64,000 bases of DNA from Nibricoccus aquaticus (GTDB lineage Bacteria; Verrucomicrobiota; Verrucomicrobiia; Opitutales; Opitutaceae). The stretch covers positions 62,001 through 126,000 of the forward strand of contig NZ_CP023344.1 of assembly GCF_002310495.1 (NCBI RefSeq), given 5' to 3'. The notes under the pieces are model-generated. The model ran no database searches and was not told the origin of the DNA. It saw nothing but the letters and a program-made list of their open reading frames with translations. The position numbers were made by a program, and so were the translations under genes. This document shows positions 61,194 through 64,000 of this stretch, in pieces. The first letter of the stretch is position 1. Every line of letters begins with the position of its first letter.

Positions 61194-62990
61194 ATGTCAT
61201 TGGCGGCAGGCATTCGCAGGTTCCCCTCTCTGATCCTATCACTCGCTCTGGTTGCTACCGTGCTGCCCGCCGCGGACAAGACCGTCCCTGAAGCGGAAAT
61301 AAGCGGTCCCACAGTGGATCTCCCCACCTTTAATGTCACCGCGGACCGCGTTCTCGCGCCCCTCGAAAAATGGCGCTACGCATCGGTTCCCGGCTACGAA
61401 ATTCTTTCCAACGACTCATCCTCCAACACCGAGCGCTTCCTTCGCGACTTCCACCTGCTCCAGCAAGTCGCCCAGCTCATTCTTCCCCACGTCGAGGAAA
61501 CCGGCGCCCTGCCCACCTACATCGTTCTCTGTGCGAAGGGCAAAGCCTTTGATCTCTTTACCCCGCCCGAACTGCGCGATCCCAACAACAGCATCGGGAG
61601 CCTGATCATCAGCGACGACGAACGCTCATCCCTGGTCGTCGATTATGCCGGAGGCGGTTCACGGATCACGCTCGATGGAGTTTCGATGCCATCAGACGTG
61701 AACGTTTTTCAGAACTTCCAGCGCGCCTACTTCAAACACCTCATCACAACCAGTTCCTCCGGAAAAAAACTCCCGCCCTGGTTTGAAGAAGGTATCTTGG
61801 GAATCCTGCAGGCCGTGGAGTTCGATCAAAACAGCGTAACCATCGGTGAAGTCAAAGGCCGCACCACAACCGCAGTGACGTCGATAAACTCGGAGGGTGA
61901 AAACGTTTCCGCCCAAGGAAACGCCAACGCTCCCATCGTGCTCCGCACCGGCGGCTCCGGCCTCGTCAGTGCCATGAACGGCCAGCGCCTCATTCCCTTG
62001 GAGGATTTCTTTTCGATCGATCCCAACACACCCGAAGGCGGCGAACGTCTCAAAAAGTTGGGAGGCCGTGGCGTCTATCAGGCCCAGGCCGCCGCCTTCA
62101 CCCACATGTGTCTTTATAGCTGGAACGCGAAAAAGCAGCTCACCCCCGCCTACTACAAACTCGCCGAACTCGCGTCGAAAGGTCCCATCACCGAGGAAGT
62201 CTTCAAAACTCACTTCAAAAGAACCTACAAACAAGCCGCCCTGCGCCTGCGCAGTCACATCCTGCACACCGATCAACAGCACATCCGCCTGACAGCCCCG
62301 AAAGGCAAAGGATTCGAAAATCCACCTCGCTTTGAAGTCATCACCGCGAGCGACTCAGATTCCAGCCGCATCGCCGGCGAAACCCTCCGCCTCTCCGGTC
62401 AGACTAGCGCCTCCCTCACCAGGCTCATCGCCCCCTACGTCCGTGGCGAACGCGATCCCGAACTCCTCGCCGCACTCGGCCTCGCCGAACTCAGTTCCGG
62501 CAACGAAGAGCGTGCTCGGAAATTCCTAGAGGCTGCTGCCACCGGTAAAACCAAACGCCCCCGCGCCTGGCTCGCCCTCGGCAAATTGCGCATGGCCGAA
62601 GCCCGCGCCAAAGCACGCGCCGATGGCCGCCCGCTCTCACAGCCCGAGTTTTCCCAAGCATCCCAGCCTCTCTTCGAAACCTTGAAATTAGCCCCGCCCA
62701 TGTCCGCAGCCTACGAAGAACTCGCGCTCGCCTGGAAGGAAAGCCCAGCTCCGCCCAGCCAGCAGCAACTCACCGAGCTCGCCCGCGGCGCGATGATTTT
62801 CCCTAAGAAACTCGGCCTCATCTATCGCGTGGCCGAAGTCGCCCTGATGTATGGTTTCACCAAAGAAGGCCGTATCCTCATCGAGTACGGCCTCGCCAAC
62901 TCACCCGACGACACCACGCGCAGTCACTTTTCCCGACTCGCCGAAAAACTCGCCGGACTTCAGCCATCGACTCCTTCACTCAAGGGCTGA
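61194..62990 (+). CDS. Exported protein with gluzincin-like N-terminal region and TPR-like C-terminus
   Basis: 598 residues. I prefer the ATG at 61194 over a TTG two codons upstream. Signal peptide to about residue 28 ('SLALVATVLPAAD'). 'PTVDLPTFNVTADRVL' follows, the same style of motif as in the TonB receptor. The central part resembles DUF1570-type proteins ('FQRAYFKHLITTSSSGKKLPPWFEEGILGIL', a degenerate HExxH-like region without the HE). The C-terminal 200 residues are helical repeats ('LAALGLAELSSGNEERARKFLEAAATGKTKRPRAWLALGKLRMAEA'). Probably periplasmic; no enzymatic site is intact by eye and the function is unknown. Confidence 0.7.
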   Translation: MSLAAGIRRFPSLILSLALVATVLPAADKTVPEAEISGPTVDLPTFNVTADRVLAPLEKWRYASVPGYEILSNDSSSNTERFLRDFHLLQQVAQLILPHVEETGALPTYIVLCAKGKAFDLFTPPELRDPNNSIGSLIISDDERSSLVVDYAGGGSRITLDGVSMPSDVNVFQNFQRAYFKHLITTSSSGKKLPPWFEEGILGILQAVEFDQNSVTIGEVKGRTTTAVTSINSEGENVSAQGNANAPIVLRTGGSGLVSAMNGQRLIPLEDFFSIDPNTPEGGERLKKLGGRGVYQAQAAAFTHMCLYSWNAKKQLTPAYYKLAELASKGPITEEVFKTHFKRTYKQAALRLRSHILHTDQQHIRLTAPKGKGFENPPRFEVITASDSDSSRIAGETLRLSGQTSASLTRLIAPYVRGERDPELLAALGLAELSSGNEERARKFLEAAATGKTKRPRAWLALGKLRMAEARAKARADGRPLSQPEFSQASQPLFETLKLAPPMSAAYEELALAWKESPAPPSQQQLTELARGAMIFPKKLGLIYRVAEVALMYGFTKEGRILIEYGLANSPDDTTRSHFSRLAEKLAGLQPSTPSLKG

Positions 62991-63011
62991 GCAACCCGGC
63001 GCAGTCAGTGA

Positions 63012-64000
63012 TCACCGCGTCAACCGTTCCACCATCGCCTCGATCAGCGCATCCAGGCTCGGTTTCTTCGCTTCGAAATCCACCGGCATGTCGTGCTCGT
63101 CCATCGTCGCCGTCGTCTGCGGCCCGATGCTTCCGCCGAGCGGCTTCTTCGCTCCGCGCTCCAGCTGAAGCGCCGGCGACTGCTCGTAGAACGACTGCGC
63201 CGCCGAGCTGCTTGCGAAGAGAATCGCATCCGCGCCCTTCTGCCTGAAATCGTCAGCCACCGGATTGTTCGTGAGATCGACCTTCGACGTCGTGTAGAGC
63301 GGCAGCTTGTCCACGATCGCACTCGCCGCTTCCAGCTTCTTCACCATCGAGTCGCGGTTCAGATTCCCCGTGACGACGATCACCTTCGCGCTGTCCATGC
63401 TGCCTGTCGCGATGAGCGCATCGGCCAGCGATTCGCCCGTCGCTGTATCGGGCATGCACTCAACGCGGATATTGTGCCGCTGAATCTCCCGCGCCGTTGC
63501 TGACCCCACACACGCAAACCGCAACATCCCGAGCGCGCGAATATCGGGAAATCCTTTGAGAAAATCCTCGAAGAAAAACCGCACACCATTAGCCGACGTG
63601 AACACGATCCAGTCGTAATTCCCCAGCTCCGCCAGAATTTCCACCAACGATTCGCGCGCCACATCCTTCGTGATCGAGATGAGCGGCAGCTCCAGCACCT
63701 CGGCACCGAGCGTTTCGAGTTTCTCGCGCAGTTCGCTGTTCTGATCACGCGTGCGCGTGATCACCACGCGGCGTCCGAACAACGGCAGATGCTCAAACCA
63801 GTCGATCTGCTCATGCCCGCGCACGACTTCGCCGACAAATATGATCGCTGGTGCCGCCAGCGCCGCCGTCTCCACCCGCTCGGCAAGATCGGAAACCGTT
63901 CCCGCCACACTGCGCTGCCGCCCGAGTGAAGCCCACTGCACCACCGCCGCCGGTGTCTCCGGCGAGAGCCCGCCCGCGACGAGTTCACCCATGATAAATT
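63012..64000 (-). CDS. CobA-HemD fusion (uroporphyrinogen-III C-methyltransferase / synthase), truncated by the window edge
   Basis: The minus-strand frame is open to the right edge, so the 5' part is missing; an ATG at 63992 is internal. The visible N-terminal 70 residues are the end of a SUMT/CobA domain ('GGLSPETPAAVVQWASLGRQRSVAGTVSDLAERV'). From about residue 72 ('PLFGRRVVITRTRDQNSELREKLETLGAEVLELPLI') to the end is uroporphyrinogen-III synthase, with 'YDWIVFTSANGVRFFFEDF' and 'DAILFASSSAAQSFYEQ'. Such fusions make the ring-D inversion and C2/C7 methylation toward siroheme. Siroheme is the cofactor of the NirA nitrite reductase in this window. Confidence 0.9.
   Translation of the reverse strand, partial: FIMGELVAGGLSPETPAAVVQWASLGRQRSVAGTVSDLAERVETAALAAPAIIFVGEVVRGHEQIDWFEHLPLFGRRVVITRTRDQNSELREKLETLGAEVLELPLISITKDVARESLVEILAELGNYDWIVFTSANGVRFFFEDFLKGFPDIRALGMLRFACVGSATAREIQRHNIRVECMPDTATGESLADALIATGSMDSAKVIVVTGNLNRDSMVKKLEAASAIVDKLPLYTTSKVDLTNNPVADDFRQKGADAILFASSSAAQSFYEQSPALQLERGAKKPLGGSIGPQTTATMDEHDMPVDFEAKKPSLDALIEAMVERLTR

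Overview
The window is high-GC bacterial DNA with dense, mostly one-gene-deep coding on both strands, few clear Shine-Dalgarno sites, occasional GTG/TTG starts and many exported proteins. The protein repertoire points to Verrucomicrobia, family Opitutaceae or a close relative: a TonB receptor beside a LacI regulator, 'LPxFxVT' N-termini, C-terminal 'DGLSNLLEYAFGTSP' modules, two IorAB molybdenum hydroxylases, and verrucomicrobial-type intergenic repeats. This placement is inference from protein style; no rRNA is present to settle it.

Layout. 1-6.7 kb: the end of an Fsr-like MFS exporter, then a leftward housekeeping group (ABC exporter, fabD, lepA, lepB). 6.9-10.6 kb: TonB-dependent receptor and LacI-type regulator. 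10.7-18.6 kb: menB, kup, gltX, an RluA-type synthase, hpf, an LptF/LptG permease and tRNA-Arg(ACG). 18.7-39.0 kb: a large nitrate-assimilation island. A LysR regulator diverges from a NasS-like soluble sensor, which is followed by NrtA, NrtB, a further NrtA-like protein without a signal peptide, two ATPases, an alginate-export-type porin, a NarK/NasA MFS transporter, a PP2C-kinase fusion, a siroheme nitrite reductase, a diflavin reductase, a 4x[4Fe-4S]/DmsC-like anchor fusion and a molybdopterin nitrate reductase. 39.0-43.0 kb: an OsmC protein, then a diheme cytochrome with IorA and IorB. 43.1-48.2 kb: a PanE-like reductase, a pectate lyase and a 14-repeat RCC1 protein. 48.3-56.1 kb: CvfB, an S4 protein, a sigma-54 response regulator, a site-2 protease, TsaD, a C-terminal processing protease, a MidA-like methyltransferase and L28. 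56.3-59.1 kb: a second IorAB pair. 59.2-64 kb: trpF, a DegT/DnrJ aminotransferase, an exported TPR-like protein and a truncated CobA-HemD fusion.

How the nitrate genes work together (partly inference): nitrate could cross the outer membrane through the porin and the inner membrane by the ABC importer and/or NarK. The molybdenum reductase with its membrane Fe-S/anchor partner would make nitrite, and NirA with the diflavin reductase would make ammonium. The NasS-like protein, the signal-less third NrtA, the LysR protein and the PP2C-kinase are candidate control points. The N-termini of NirA and of its flavoprotein share a short peptide that could be a docking tag.

Non-coding structure is unusually rich. 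At least a dozen GTAG/GGAG-footed palindromes resembling REP elements, several degenerate 7-bp tandem arrays (some inside genes) and two copies of a long CACGCAAAG inverted repeat are spread through the window. No CRISPR array, rRNA, integrase, transposase or prophage gene was found.
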